A stretch of 64,000 nt of DNA from Rhizophlyctis rosea. Taxonomy: Eukaryota > Chytridiomycota > Chytridiomycetes > Rhizophlyctidales > Rhizophlyctidaceae. Shown one piece after another: positions 1-13,337 of this stretch. Position numbers and translations under genes: made by a program. The notes beneath the pieces are model-generated. The model ran no database searches. It was not told the origin of the DNA and saw nothing but the letters and a program-made list of their open reading frames with translations. The first letter of the stretch is position 1, and each line of letters opens with the position of its first letter. Location of the stretch: contig JADGJC010000196.1 in NCBI GenBank assembly GCA_027596075.1, positions 1 to 64,000 on the forward strand, given 5' to 3'.

Positions 1-728
1 GTTAAGGTAGTCGTGGACGTATAAGATCACTGTGCCACGGGCTTAGTGACTGGAAGAGTACCTTAAGTTTTTCCAGGAACCTGTACTATGTCCGCCACAA
101 CATGCGCCACGCCTATTTTTCTTTTTGCAGTTTGGGGTCTTCAGCTTTACTAGCTTTCCACTCCACTCACTTCTGGCCTTGGCGCAGAGATTCCCCAGAG
201 GCTACCAAACTCCATGGCATATAGGGGCGTCATAACCACACAATCAAACTACTCACGAGTGAGTTGCTACTGAATTGGTATGGGGGTAAAATGTAGCGAT
301 GTGCCGACCACCCCGAGAACCAAAGGCTCGACATGATCGCGCTAAAGCAATCGCAAATTCGCTTTTGAACGCCATTAGGACACCACTCCTCATGCTTCCC
401 GACATCCGCGCAAAAAGATGCAGCAGGATGAGAGGAAGTATAATGAAATTGAAGACCAGCAATTTGACAAGCGTCCGTGAAACTCTGCAGAATAGCAAGG
501 GAGTAGGGGCAAGGGCCGTATTTATAGACATTTTCTCATGCGGGCTTGGCAGGCTTGGACCCTGCCTGAGTGAGGCTTGGTTTCACAGAAAGAGGATAAA
601 TTGAAACATTCAATCCATTCGGACACATCAAAGTGGGAGAGTGGGGCCGGACGTACCGGTGTCACACCCTTCATTCCTTTCATTTCCTTCCAAGGTCATC
701 CCCACTGAAAACAGCCTCAATCACAGTC
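1..728. other. Gene-free left edge and DHFR upstream region
   Basis: No gene can be supported here. A short hydrophobic minus-strand frame (253-531) has no recognisable domain and no splice context, so I do not call it. The last 100-200 bases before 729 probably hold the DHFR promoter and 5' UTR, but I see no definite motif. Confidence 0.5.
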
Positions 729-1505
729 ATGGTTCTTCTGAACTTGATAGTCGCCGCCACAGAAGCAGGGGGAATAGGGATAGAAGGTCGCCTTCCATGG
801 CGCCTGAAAGGCGATATGAACTTCTTCCTGAACATCACCAAGTTTCTCTCTTACAAGCACCTCCCATACTCTGCCAACTTCCAACCGCCGACAATTCCCA
901 CTGAAAAGGCGCCAAATATCGTCATAATGGGTCGGAAAACGTGGGAGTCCATACCGAAGAAATTTCGACCACTGAGCGGCAGGCTCAACATTGTTTTGAC
1001 TTCCAATCGACAATATTGCAAGGAAATCGTAAGGTTCGTTATCGAGGCCTTTGTCCGGAGATGTTATTTTTAATAACTAATTATTTCGAACATAATCACC
1101 AGCGAGTCCTCAGACGACACACCAGTAGTCGGCTTGTCATCCCTCGATGAGGCAATTAGCTTCATTGAAGACTGCAGCCATCGCACCCCGCTTGAATCAA
1201 CATTCATCATCGGTGGAGCAAGATTATATCAAGAAGCCTTGCTCCACCCCAAGTGTCAGAATATCTTCCTTACTCGAGTATACCCCCGGAACCCCGTCAC
1301 ATGCGATACCTTCTTGCCCGAGATACCCGAAAACATCTTTTGCCGTGCAAGTGAGGAAAACCTCTCCAACACCGTGGGGGATCAAGTCCGGAAGGGCAGA
1401 CAGCAAGAGGGAGACTTTGAATACGAATTTCAGCTATATTGTCGGAAACAGCAGCAGATTAGACCAGGGCCCGTGATCTTGCTTCCTCCTGTGGCACCTC
1501 AGTAG
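729..1505 (+). CDS. DFR1: Dihydrofolate reductase (two exons)
   Basis: Dihydrofolate reductase reduces dihydrofolate to tetrahydrofolate with NADPH, supplying one-carbon carriers for thymidylate and purine synthesis in the cytosol. The start MVLLNLIVAATEAGGIGI is followed by the substrate-site motif GRLPWRLKGDM, the NADPH-binding motif IVIMGRKTWESIP, and the C-terminal IIGGARLYQEAL motif. Best model: exon 1 729-1028 and exon 2 1107-1505 (stop TAG). The donor is gtaagg, a branch-like taactaat lies inside, and AG at 1105-1106 is the only nearby acceptor that keeps frame. The product is about 232 residues, within the range of fungal DHFRs. It is a stand-alone enzyme with no thymidylate synthase fusion, as in fungi and animals and unlike protists and plants. 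The upstream in-frame extension to 633 is probably 5' UTR, because the family begins at MVLLN. Confidence 0.95.
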
Positions 1506-1863
1506 ACTCTTAATACACCATGTTCATTTTGTATATCCTCGTACATTGCCGACGCTCGTCTTTTGATGCATTCCACCAGTATAGTTCTCTCTTTACAGGT
1601 TTCCATATTGAGTCATACATCATCCTACATCGCCCGCCGATTTTCCGGCAACAACGTTTCCCTGTTACGCAAAGTTTTTCTCATAGTCAATGGGTGGAGA
1701 TGCAATCATGACCTATCATCGCAGTTCATCTGCATGCGATTGCACCTTTCCCATTGGATCAGCAGCTCATCGTCATAGACCTTGACAGGCCATCATGCAC
1801 GTCACCGGCTTTCCGACTAGTTTATTTACAAAGAGTGATATCATAAAGAGCGCAACATACACT
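1506..1863. other. Convergent 3' intergenic region (DHFR / CFAP65)
   Basis: This stretch lies between the stop of DHFR and the stop of the minus-strand CFAP65 gene. It should hold both 3' UTRs and polyadenylation sites. I see no coding or RNA gene in it. Confidence 0.5.
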
Positions 1864-4800
1864 TCACTGAACAATCGACATGTGACGACGCGTCATCTCA
1901 AATTCTCCCATGTCCGCTTCTTGCATCAGATTGTAAATTGTCCCCTCAAGGACAGTCTCCACCAGCTTTTGGAAATCCGCCGAACTGTTGTGAAGGCTCA
2001 CTATCAGCATCCCGCTCACAATCGAAAGGCGTCATTCACAAACCAACCTGAGCAAGTCAACCACCTCCTCTTCAGCAATCACATCCCCATCATCAACTCC
2101 CTGTCCGTCATGATGCTTACTCGCCCCAGGTGTTACAGATCCATGCCCATCCCCTCCCTGGTCCTCATCTTCCTCATCGTCATCGATGCCCGCCTCCCGA
2201 TCCTCCAATTCCTCTTCCAACACAATCCCATTGCGCTTCGTGGACGATATCTGTGCAAAATACGGGAGTGGCTCGCTACGGATCACTTGAGGCAAGTCCT
2301 GCACATCGGGATCTTGCATCACTTCATCCAATATGTTGCTGAGTGCGCACGTTACTGCCCCACGAAGGGATGTGTCAGAGAAGGCCTGAAACCAATCGCA
2401 TCAGTCTGCCGTAAAAACTGTACCAACATGAGTGGTGGGGAGCAACTTTGTTACCTTGTGGGAAACAATAACATCGCTACTTTCAGACGTGACCTGATGG
2501 AAGAAGGTTTCTGACTGGTGGAAGTGCGCGCGGAACTCGTCGGGTGGATGGGTGCAAGCGATGATTGCGACGTAGAGGCGGAAGGGTTCTGGAGCTGGAG
2601 GGAGGTCTAACCCCATCACATCTGTCATGTCTAAGCAGCAATAACGGTAATCAATTTCATGAACTCCCGATTCAGCTCACTCGAGAGCCACTCACTAGAC
2701 TGAGCTGACAACGCCCTCCCTCTCCCTTCACCAGGCGGCGTCAAATTGCTCCTCTCCTTCCCAGCACTACCAGCCCGAGAATTTGCTGCAGTAGTGCTGG
2801 GAGATGATATTGGGGGCAAGGTCCGATATTTCACTTTGTTCAAATCGGGTTGACTCCCTCCGTTCTGTCCCTTGCTCAGCTGCTCTAAAGATCCCCCAGC
2901 GATTTCGCCTGCGGTCAGTAGACGACCTTCCCTCCGGGCAGTTTCAATTGCTTCCCTGTGGATGTTGTATGATGCCTGGTGCACCCCTGAATGTCAGTAC
3001 AATGTCATCTCTGGCAATGATCGCCGATACTGACCAGCTCTGTCTCGTTCCTGATCTCACACACGATATCCATGTCGTAAACGCGAGCATCGGCTTGAGG
3101 TGTGAATGTAATTCGACAGACACGGCTTTGCCCAGGTTTCAATCGACCAGTCACCGGCGTTATGTTTACACCTGCCAATAGGTTCAATTTTTTCACTTCC
3201 GAAATGTCCCAGCCCGCGTTCTGATGGCTGCACTTACTGCTTCCAGGCCAGTACTCCGGAACTACCCACGTAAACGACAGATCGGAATCTTTGGTGACAT
3301 TTCTCACCACAACCAACTGTCGTAAACTGCATCGCCAGGGCACATGTCCGAAATTGATGCGTTCCTGGGAATCCAGGGTTACCATCACATAGTTCGCAGT
3401 ATGAACCCGTTCGCAGAACCTCCTACCATGGATAACCAAGCAATCTGTCTCGGCATGGCAATCACTTGTACTGAAGGGATCGTGTCCTCCAAGTCGCAGG
3501 GATCCAGCAATGCATCTGGTGACACATCAACCTGATACCGCGTTGTGAGTGCCGTTTCCTTCTCGAATTGCGAACCAACTGATTTCCGACACCCTACCGA
3601 TTCCTGAACACCCGACCCACGGAAAGTCACCATCCGCGTCTTGCCGTCCACAACACTGATGGGCACATCCACCTCATAGTCCTTCTGCTCTAAAGGCCGG
3701 AAGACCCATTCTAGGTACTGTGTTTCCCCAGGGCCAATCACCCCACTTGAAGTGCGACATTGGAAGATTTCGACGTCTTTGTTTTCTTGTTTGATCTGAA
3801 GAGGCAGAGGAACGGTAAGAAACACTTGCAATTTGTTGAAATTCTATGCATTCGAGAAACTTACCCGTTCCAGTGGCGTCAAGTCGACATAGTACTGCAG
3901 GGACACAGACCCGCAATTCATCAACCGGTAGGTCTGCACGGGCGCTTCTTCCGTTCCGATGGAGACTAGTTTAAAGGTATGTTGGGATGATTGTAAATGG
4001 AGGCATTTCTTTCCGGGTGGGACGGAGTAGCCCATGAAGTTGATGAGGATTTCCTTTCCGCCTGTAGAAGTTGTGGAGGTGTGTCAATCAATTATTGACA
4101 CGCTTAGGTTATCTCTACTGAGAAATGCCCACCCACCTAAATGCGAGTTCCCATTCCGCAATTTGAAAATCACCGGAAGTCGGTGCTGTCCAGCGAATTC
4201 GTGGCTGTATGTCATGACGATGTGCACTGATTCTCCGGAGTCGAGTCTTCCAGACTGCCAATGGCAATTAAGTTTTCGCCCAAACCAAATTCATCAACCC
4301 TTTGTTCATCCTTCTTACCTTCGGTGAAATAGTAAAGATGTTATTGTCCAAAATCAGATTGTGATGTAGTTGCTCGTCGGTATAGTCACCAGGATCCGCC
4401 CAATGCTCAATCTCCACCTAAAACGGCGAGGGGAGTTATTGAGCCATTGGTCCAAAAGTTTGTCATTTTGCATGTGACCGTGACCATACCTCGAGGTCAT
4501 TAGGGAATAGGAAAACCCAATCCACGGACACCACACCAGAGTTTGTAAAGCTGAAGTGGTACACGCTTGGTTTGCATCTGTGCGAAGAAGTCATCATTGG
4601 TTACATATCTGGTGGGTTGGCAAAAAAGTTCGGCGCGCTCTACCATCTTACCCAACAGGCGTGGACCCAAAGTCAAAATCTACTGTTGTCAACGTTGGTT
4701 CGGGCGCCGGTTCACTGGCTATTGGTCCCATGGTCGTTGGGAAGGAGTCATCTTGATCTGCCTAAATGTTCGGTGTCAACGATACCATATATGAACTAAC

Positions 4801-7800
4801 AATAACCGTCACAACAACTTACCGGATGCGTGGTACCATGCGGCCCGACCTCTCGTAGAACACCATTGAAACGATCGAGTGAGAATAGTTGCCACAGGAA
4901 TGTTTTAGATAGACCTGCGGTATGTTTCGCATTCGTTATCGTCCGACCTCTTTGCAAATATTGTCCTGCATCCAACAAGACTACATACCTTCACTGCGAA
5001 TGTCCTGCACTTGAACAAGCGGATGCACTCCAAGAGCTTTGATATCGCACAGGTGATGACATCTCGCATGCTGTTTCAATGCAGAGTTGAGGTTCGGCAG
5101 TCAAGCGCCATCACTTGGTCATTGCATCAGGCCCTTACCTGTGCTTGGGCCGTGAGCAGGCGACTGGCAGGTCGAATGTGCGAGTCTGCGGAGTTTGATG
5201 ATTCTACCAAATCGAGTGAGAAATGGATGTTTGATGGGTGCTAAGATAATCTTGACATACCTTCCAACCGATAGTAGATTTTGAACTCATGCAACACCTG
5301 TTCCGTCAAGCACAACCTGATTCTCAACGTCTGCTGCGACCGCGCTGATAATACCCTGGACAATTGAGCGATCTCCAGCCCAGCACCTACATTAACGAAA
5401 ACATCAACAATGCCGTTCGTCATTTCCCCTTCCGTTTAGCACATCACTCACTTTTGACGTTATTCGGCAATAACTCTTCCACTTCCTCTTTCGCCAACTT
5501 GTTCTCCTCCTTCGCCTCAATATCCTTCCTCTTCCGCTTTCTTGCAACTTGAAGAGAGTAGAAAACGTCGCACTCGCACGGGTTGTAAACGATCATGTCG
5601 CGCTCCACGATTGCATTGACAAGTACTGGCCCCAAGTCGATGATGTCTGGGTCCGTAACAATCTTGCCGTGAGTGCCACGGCCGGCTATTAAGAGGGTGG
5701 TGCGACGTTCGTTGAAATCTGGCGCTACGTCTGGTTGGAGCGTCGTTTCGTCTGTTTTGTTTGGATGAGTCTTGACAGTTCCTTCTGATCTGCCAAGATA
5801 GCATCAACCAACCTCTATACTCATGCGAATAGTAGCATGGAATGCGCATGACCCAGCTCCGGGGTGCATTTGGTGCAAAGGTGCAGGTGAGGTACGTGGT
5901 GCAGTTGGATGCCAGACTGCCTTTCATAGGCTCAATGGAAACGATGGATGAATAGTGATGGGGAATGTGCCACTGTGTAAACTCTTCGCAATCAATCAAA
6001 TTGCCTGATTGTAAGCCTGAAAGCCTCCTCCCATACCGCATAGTTGACAGATATCCGCGATGCATTGCGAACCTCGAACTTTCGTTGCGCAATCGCTCCC
6101 ACGCAAGTCGGTCGAAATGATAATGCATTGTGGTCGGCGAAAGATAGTTGAGGGTAATATCCGACACCTCTCATTTGCAGATCCTAAAACGGGCATGTCA
6201 CTCGCCAGATGGACGAAAACGACTTCAGTACGGCTGCTAGCGTGGCTGCTTACATGAGTGTTTCCCGCCGAACTATTGAAGACACAATTCAACGCCTGTT
6301 CGTACACCCTTTGCTCCCCCGGAGAAAACCGAAAGACAATCAGTCGCGCCTCATTCTTATGCAACAACCCTACTCTGGGCTTCACGGAGAAAGGCGGACC
6401 TCCGCGTGTAGCCAGTGCAGTCCCGCCTCCAATGGAACCAGGCCCTCCCGGGAAGTTGTTGTCCATGAATGCAAATTTGACTGGTGTATCTCCGGTGTTT
6501 GACACTCGAACAGTACGGTAAACGGTTTTGTCCACATGGCAAGAAGGGAAATCGATTCGCAGGGCACCGAAGTTGATTTTGGGGAGGAATGTGTCTTCGC
6601 CGGGTGAGAATGTGTTTCTGAAGGAGCGTCGCTTATCAGTACAGCCCATTGTAGGCAAATCCTTTTGACACGAAAGCTTACCCAGCAATCATAGGAGTCA
6701 GACACCAAGGTGGGGTAAATGTATCCTCATTCACCAGCCGGAAGTTCCGCATGCTTTTGAAGTACACAAAACATTCCAATTGTGCGCCATAAAATGAGTT
6801 GTCCATCTTCGGTCTGAAGTTGACTCGGAAATCATATGTGCTTTTCGGAAGAATATCCGCCGTGCGTGGAACTACGGAAAAGACGGGATCCTCGCTGATT
6901 GGTATTAAATATTTAGCAAACAGCACCACACACCAGCAGCGTCAGCGATAAGGGCTCTCACCCAGTAGTCTCTCCAGGCATGATCCACACACATGACATC
7001 TTCCCTTTAGTGTTGTTCGCAATGCGGATGGTCTGACTATCAATCACACGGAACCGCGAGCAGCAACCGAAATCGATATATGTGTCGACCAGCGACACGG
7101 CTTCCGCCTCCCCTGTGTTTTCGTAGAAATACTCGCTAGCCATGCGCCCCATATCGTACGGAGAGTCAAGGGGTGATGTGATTGCTGGCAGAACAAAGTC
7201 AATCACCATCGTGCAGAAACGTACACTCGCTGATGAGTCTCACCTGCTAGCGTCGCTTGCTCTGGATCAACGAACGACAATGCTCCATCGTCACATTTGA
7301 CCGTTCCGGCTTTGATCATCTGAAAGTCAAGAAATCTTCAGCACCGAAGAACCCGCCGATCTGCAGCCGGCCCAATCAATTTGCTCATCATACATCTTCC
7401 AGTTGTTCCGGCCCATAGCTCCACAATCCATTTCGTTTCCGCTTTTGATAATTCTCAATGTGTCTCGGATGGAAGGTCGCCGGTCGTCGCTTGTCATTGT
7501 AACATGTCCCCAAAAGATCTACAAACTGGTGAGAACTGGTGAGCTTCCTGTTGATGATAGCATAGTCTTCGTCGCACAATTCATCACCCATACCAGAGCA
7601 TCCTGGTGTTCCACCAAACAGTATACTCGACGCCAATAGTTCAATGGTTCCGTTGGCGAGAACCTAATGGTGAGTGCAACTGAGGAATTGGGGTTGATTG
7701 TTCCCGACGGTTTGTCGATGCGGAATATGCTGTTTGGCTCGGAAAGGAACTAGAGTGCGACCGGTGCCAATGTTCATCAATCCGACTTTCGAGTCACGAT

Positions 7801-9402
7801 GCCTTTCAGACACCTGTACATACCTGATAGAAGGCCGGAGTTGCCGCTTCGTTCACTATATACATGGCGCGGGTGACTGTGTCTCCGGCTGGTGTGTCGT
7901 TGAAGTTGACGACCGCCGTACTCAGGACCACTTTCGGACCTTTTATGACATGGTAAGATTGTGCGCATGGATGCAAGCGGTACAAACTGAGCTTACCAAT
8001 TCCCTTTCCACTACATGTGATTCGAATGACATTGCCTGAAACAGTCGCAATATCGAAATAATCTATGGAGTGCAGGTCTGCAGCAACCGGAGTGTATGCT
8101 ATCTTCGGAATGTCCGTCATCGTTCTCTTCCACAATTGATTATGTGCTTCTTGATCTGCCACATACCGTAATCTCCATACTTCTTCCACTCGCGACTGTT
8201 CCCGAGAGTGTTGAGAACTCAAAGTACGGGTCTGGATCACTCTCGCTTTGCCTGATTTTGAAGTTGGCATGGACCTTGAACCGAAGAGATGAGTAACTTC
8301 GACTCCCTATGTTCAAGATAATTCCTTACCGCAGATGGATTTTGAAGAACAAATTTTCGTTCTGCTGTTCTACCGACAAACACTTCGCCGAAATTGAATT
8401 CCAGTTGATTGTTTTCAATCATCAGTTGAGAGTATTTGCCTATACCATGGATCGTCATGGCTTGCGTAACCTTTGACTTTTCCCATTGCGCCTTATCCCC
8501 AAAAGTGCAAACCGCCACCGCGTCGAAAACCGATGCGTTCTACAAACTCCGTATAAATGACCCGATTTTTTGCAACTTGACCATTGAAAGTGTTCATACC
8601 TCAGGCTTGAAATCAATGGTGACGGCAACTTGAGACCCAGGCTCCAAGAATCCAGTTCGTGGCGTAATGGCAAACGGCTTAGAGGTGGCCCACTCGAAAT
8701 GACTAGACAATTCCCCTGTGTTCTTTAGCAAGAATGTTTTCTTCGCTGTCTCACGGATGGGACATAGAGCGAAGTCAGTTGATGCTGGAAATTCAAGCAC
8801 GTGTTCTGGCAGTGTCGCTTTTACTGGAACGTAGAATTTTCCAAATGACGTGTTGAATTCTATGACATCGTCGTAGCGTTCCTAATTCGATATGGCTATT
8901 CATCAGCACTCACAGCCAAATTAGAGTGTTACTTGTAGCCTTACTTACTTTTGCAACAGGTCGAAAGGTGATCGGTACGGTCCAGTTCATTCCGGCACTG
9001 AGCGTCATAGTCTCGGGGAATTCCATCGAGAAGTACCGCGTCTGAGGAAGTTTATACTTGATCTTCTGCGTTTTCATAGCCACATTTTTGACTTGAAGAT
9101 ATTTCACGTGCTCTCCTCCCGGCTCCCTAAAGTTCAACCATCAGCATCACACCGAAAGTTTTGTCGGCAAGGCATTCCTACCAATGAGTGAAGTGCACCG
9201 CTTCAGCACAGTCAATTCCGAACTGAACCACTCGTTCATGTCTTGTGGGCGTAGGGATGTACTCTCTATGTGGTGTAGTTGGTGCAATTGCGGGTGCCGG
9301 TGCATTTTCGGATTTTGATGGGGAAACGTTGACTCCTTTTGAACTTGGAATGGTATTCTGGGATGGAGGGGCATTGCCGATTGCATTCTCAGCCGAGATC
9401 AT
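1864..9402 (-). CDS. CFAP65: CFAP65 (CCDC108)-like cilia- and flagella-associated protein, many exons
   Basis: CFAP65 is a very large axonemal protein built of ASH/MSP-type immunoglobulin-like beta domains; it acts at the central apparatus and is needed for flagellar motility. The gene starts MISAENAIGNAPPS at 9402. After a phase-2 intron at THW it continues EPGGEHVKYLQVKNV, followed by TRYFSMEFPETMTLSAGMNW and FRPVAKV. This order of short beta-strand blocks, each ending in a TFRP or DFKP-like turn, repeats along many small exons down to an acidic segment near 2100-2200. The last exon is at about 1984-1864, encoding FQKLVETVLEGTIYNLMQEA and ending in TGA. With some 20 or more short introns the product should be about 2,000 residues, close to the human protein (about 1,900). 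The family call rests on the N-terminal blocks and overall architecture. Exact exon borders are not all resolved. The presence of the gene indicates a flagellated zoospore stage. Confidence 0.88.
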
Positions 9403-9632
9403 GTTTGATCAGCAGCCTTCTGGTGCAGAGGGTGTCAGGACTAGCACAGCTCTTGAGGACAGTCTACTCTGATAGGAACTGTGAGGGTGAGTGAGAATAG
9501 TTGAAAAACTCAGTTGGTCCGGGATGGAGCAGACCTTGGGGAGAGGTCTAATGAGTGCTTACATCAGCGTGGTGGACTGTGCCACTTCACAGCTCACGAC
9601 TCTCACCCTTGGAAACCCTCCACAATAAATTG

Positions 9633-11741
9633 TCAATTGACCGACTCCACAGAGAAGACTGAGAAGTCAAAATGCCCTGCCCAAATATTTCCTCGCAAGG
9701 TATATCTGATTGTGCGAGACTTGATGTCGCCATAATGTGATGCACGCGAAGCATTTTTGACCGGAAAGCACCATATCAGATTATGGGCATAACCCAAGCA
9801 AAGGGTTTGAAATTCAGTAAAGCCATCTTCTTTCCCTTGTACATCACCTCCATCAAGGTTCTTAACACAAACCATACGGTCTTCATCCAACACAATTGTA
9901 CCCACCCACACGGCACAATCTTTGGCATCAGCTACCAATCGAGTTCCATCTGCATCCCAAAGGCCACTTCTAGTTCAACAGCTTCCATCCCAATTGCACA
10001 TCCAGCCCACTTTCCTTCACGCCCCACTTCCTACACAAACCACCTATCCAACCACTGCTCAACCTTTTCATCCTTCATTTTCTTGTCCGAAAGCACTACC
10101 TCCACCTCCAACCTTTATAATGGTCAAACACACCCAGCATATCCACGATCCCATTAGAATCAAAGTCTCAAATTTATACAGGTCTGCGGTGTCCTTTCTA
10201 TCAAATGCCTCCAAACCCATTCCTCAATCCCTTCACCCTTCCCATTTAAAATATGCTTCAAGATGTCTCCACTTGGTGCCTGCAGTAGCCGTCGCCCTTT
10301 AAAGAGGATCCACCATTGCTTCCACCCTCTCTGACAAGCAATGAAGTCGCGGTTCGCCTGCATCAAAGCTACATCTACATATGGAGTAGGTATGAACAGC
10401 AATATATATGACCTAGTGCGCTATGGTGGCATATTCGAAAACATTCTAAGGAAATCTGCCTCGTCCAAAACATCTCCATAAATTGAATGGCTCAAATGCA
10501 TCTCCATGTCAATGTAATGTTGTAAGTTCATTGTGCAAGCTGGTTTGAAGAAAGAATTTGGGAATAAGTGAGGACCGTCAAACCTTCCAAGAAATGGATC
10601 ATGAAACGTGCCTTTGGTGCTGATTTGGTCCAGAATAGGGGGTGGAGCACTCCAGGACCCGTCTGCTCGTATCTGTTTTGAAACCAGGGCTGCTGTTAGC
10701 CTGCCCAGATGCGTTGCGATGGCCAATCACCAACCCTACCATATGACTCCTATCAGATGCAAAATGTGCCAAAAATGTATCCGAAGGTATTATCCGATAC
10801 CGCCTGGTTCTCGTCCGTTGGTTACAGCGCGTTACCTCAGATTCACAGGAAAGCAGACCTTTGGAATTCCTCATCACATTGACTGACGAACTCTGGTCGT
10901 AGGGCGTCAGCCACATATGTCTCAAATGTGCACGGAAACTCCAGTGTGGTATCTTGGTCATATATGAAGGATCTGCAAGATTCAGGCCATTCAACGCGCT
11001 GTCATTTGCATACTTCGTTGGCGAGTGTGCAACTTTCGACGTACCCTGAACCTTGTTGCAGGATGGCAATCACGTGATAGTCCTACTGATCTTACGTTGG
11101 CGACAGTTCCGCAAATGTGCAACCCTTAATTGCAGCACTCACCCAGATCACTGGTGCGTCAGGTGCCTTTGCCGCTTTCTGGTGCCAGACTGGAATCTAT
11201 CAAAGGTGAGACTCCAGGGAAATCCGGGGGTGGGAAAGTTGGGGGTGTACCGTTCTGGTCGGGTTGGATATGAAGACGGCAAAGGCAACTGCTTGTGCTT
11301 GGTTCGAAGAAGTTTTGAGAGCTCCACTTCGTTGCCAGGTATGTAAAAGTCTTCCCACGGCACTCGGTGTAAGCAGCAGTTTATTTACAGTTGTGCGGTT
11401 GTGGATACGAAATACCTGTAAACATTCTCTTCACAATAGCATGGGGTATGCCACTTGCAATCATCAAAGGATATGGGTAGCATGATATGTTGGACTAGCT
11501 GTCAGTGAGCGATTGAAGCGTTTGCTTCGCAATATATGTATGGAAGAAGGATCTGTACATGGATGAGGATTGAAGTTTGAAAGACAAGGGAGGTTGTGCT
11601 GTTGTTTCCTCGGGCCCCCCCGAGTCGCGACCAGCAACTCCACCCACCATGACTGTGCCACCAAATGAGTCCACACTCACGGTCCCCATCCACATTTGCT
11701 CTGCGTCTTTGCATTGTGGACGTCATCACATATGATCCCAA
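9633..11741 (-). CDS. Unresolved multi-exon gene, function unknown
   Basis: Several coherent protein-like blocks lie on the minus strand in different frames, as expected for a split gene. One at about 11363-11148 encodes PWEDFYIPGNEVELSKLLRT. One at about 10726-10421 contains FHDPFLGRFDGPHLFPNSFF and SIYGDVLDEADFLRMFSNMP. One at about 10402-10160 contains CQRGWKQWWILFKGRRLLQ. A last block ends at 9633 with RYTLRGNIWAGHFDFSVFSV. I do not recognise the family and could not fix every junction or the start codon. The gene sits 230 bases upstream of CFAP65 on the same strand. It could be one gene or two. No catalytic motif or membrane segment is evident. Confidence 0.4.
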
Positions 11742-11886
11742 TATCTCCCTGGTATAAATTTATGTTACAAAAGGTATAGACTGAAAGAGGCTATTTACAA
11801 ATGAGATCATCGACCGACAGAATTGCCATCCGTCCCCAATCGATGCGATTTCCGACATGTGCCATTTTCAATATTTACCAAACAAT

Positions 11887-13046
11887 TCAATCTCGATTCA
11901 AATACGCAAGCATCTCCGATCGTTGCGCAGTTTCCTTCTTTGCGATGCGAGCATGGTCTTTTGCTTTGAGCTCCTTCGAAATCTGACAGTAGAGAGTCAA
12001 CGATCTTCATGTGGGCTTGGCAAGTCGACCTTGAAATAACCTACCAGCTTTTTGGGCACATCCATGTGTGTGACACTTCTTTTACCACGAGGCTTCACCC
12101 CGATTCCCAAACGGTCATTCTTCACACGGGTCGATATAGGTTGCGTTCTTCCTTCTCCTGATGCGCCCAATCCAAACGAGGGATCCCATCCTTCGTTTCG
12201 GAGAAGTCGATACCCAACCTGTGTCGAGTAATGAAAGTCAGAACTTGTGACCCAAACGTCACGTGCAAAATATCTATCATGCTCAAATCTTACATTCGTC
12301 TCATTCAAGGCATAATATACTGGTCTCGGCGGCGCAATGCCTTCCGACTCTTGCCGTTCTCCGACAGCCACAAGATGGGCGACTCCTGCAATATGTGCAG
12401 CATAGGCGGCGGAATTGGGCAGGTGTATGTTGCATATTGAGCAATAGGCTGGGTCTGCTGTCGTCATGTTGTCCGCTACTTGTCCATCTCTTGCGTATGA
12501 GCTCGACATGCGTTGGTTCGAGTTTGACGTGAACTCCAGGGTTTTCAATACACGTGGACTTGATTCTGGTGGGTGCAATGTATCGATTTGTGATCCCACA
12601 TCACTTTCATCCCCGTCAATCACTATCACCTCCACGTTTTGGGGACTGGTAGCCTCCTTTGAGCGGCCTGATGCGGATACCACATCCTCATCAGAGTCTT
12701 CCAACGATATCACTTCCTGTCTAACCGCATCATCATCTTCATCTATGCAAATGACCTCCCGTCCATTTTTATCAATCGTGGTACTGAAACTAGTCCGCTC
12801 CACAACCCTTTTGCGATTTTGCACCCGTTGAGGACGAGAGCGCCTGACGATTCTATCTGAGGAAGCGGCAAGGGATGTGCCGGGGAGGGATGTCACTGCG
12901 CGATATATGCTCACAGAATCTGGTAGGTCTTCCTGGGGTTGCTCGGCAGGTTGGGGAGCAGGGTGTGCGGGATTAGCGGTGACGAAGCGGATAGGTTGGT
13001 TTCCTGTGACTGATGTGTAGGACTCCCACGGTGTAGAAGCTTCCAT
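11887..13046 (-). CDS. C2H2 zinc-finger / G-patch domain protein with SIM-like motifs
   Basis: This is probably a nuclear RNA-processing factor; G-patch domains typically bind and activate DEAH-box helicases. Two exons: 13046-12045 and 11982-11887 (donor GTAGGT, 62-base intron, phase 0), giving 365 residues. Visible in order are a disordered N-terminal half; three hydrophobic-acidic stretches (VICIDEDDD, VISLEDSDED, VEVIVIDGDESD) that resemble SUMO-interaction motifs; a single C2H2 finger (YCSICNIHLP ... HIAGVAH); and a G-patch (GYRLLRNEGWDPSFGLG). The second exon supplies a charged helix (KELKAKDHARIAKKE) like the basic tails of G-patch proteins. The finger plus G-patch layout recalls GPANK1, but I see no ankyrin repeats. 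The frame stays open to 13322, but that would run almost to the divergent ACP-synthase start, so the MEASTPW start is preferred. Antiparallel neighbour at 13338. Confidence 0.8.
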
Positions 13047-13337
13047 CTGACCGACTGAATTACTGATATGATGAGGACAATAGACCTCCTCGATGGTCAA
13101 GTGCGATTGCTTAGACGTTCGAAATGGTATGTAGTTGTTTCTTTGAAAAGGTAAATCAGAGAATTGCGAAAGGGGGAAAAGCCGGTGACTTTTGCGCAGC
13201 AGCGTGGCCGGAAAATCCTCGAAGAATAAGCCAGCTGGGCCCGACCTCAAGCCCCTCACATGAACCAGGCCCTGTGAGAGCACTCGCTTCTTTGACGCAG
13301 CGAAGTCACAACAAAAAAACAAAAGCCATCCCCGAAG

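Noticed and set aside
253..531. Small hydrophobic minus-strand frame as a membrane protein
   Set aside because: No homology, no splice sites and no clear start context; open frames of this size are common by chance.
1795..2514. 239-codon plus-strand open frame
   Set aside because: It is antisense to the last exons of CFAP65; the minus strand reads FQKLVETVLEGTIYNLMQEA, which fits the gene.
13047..13322. N-terminal extension of the G-patch protein to an upstream ATG at 13322
   Set aside because: The extension is low in domain character and would end 15 bases from the divergent ACP-synthase start; the MEASTPW start is more plausible.
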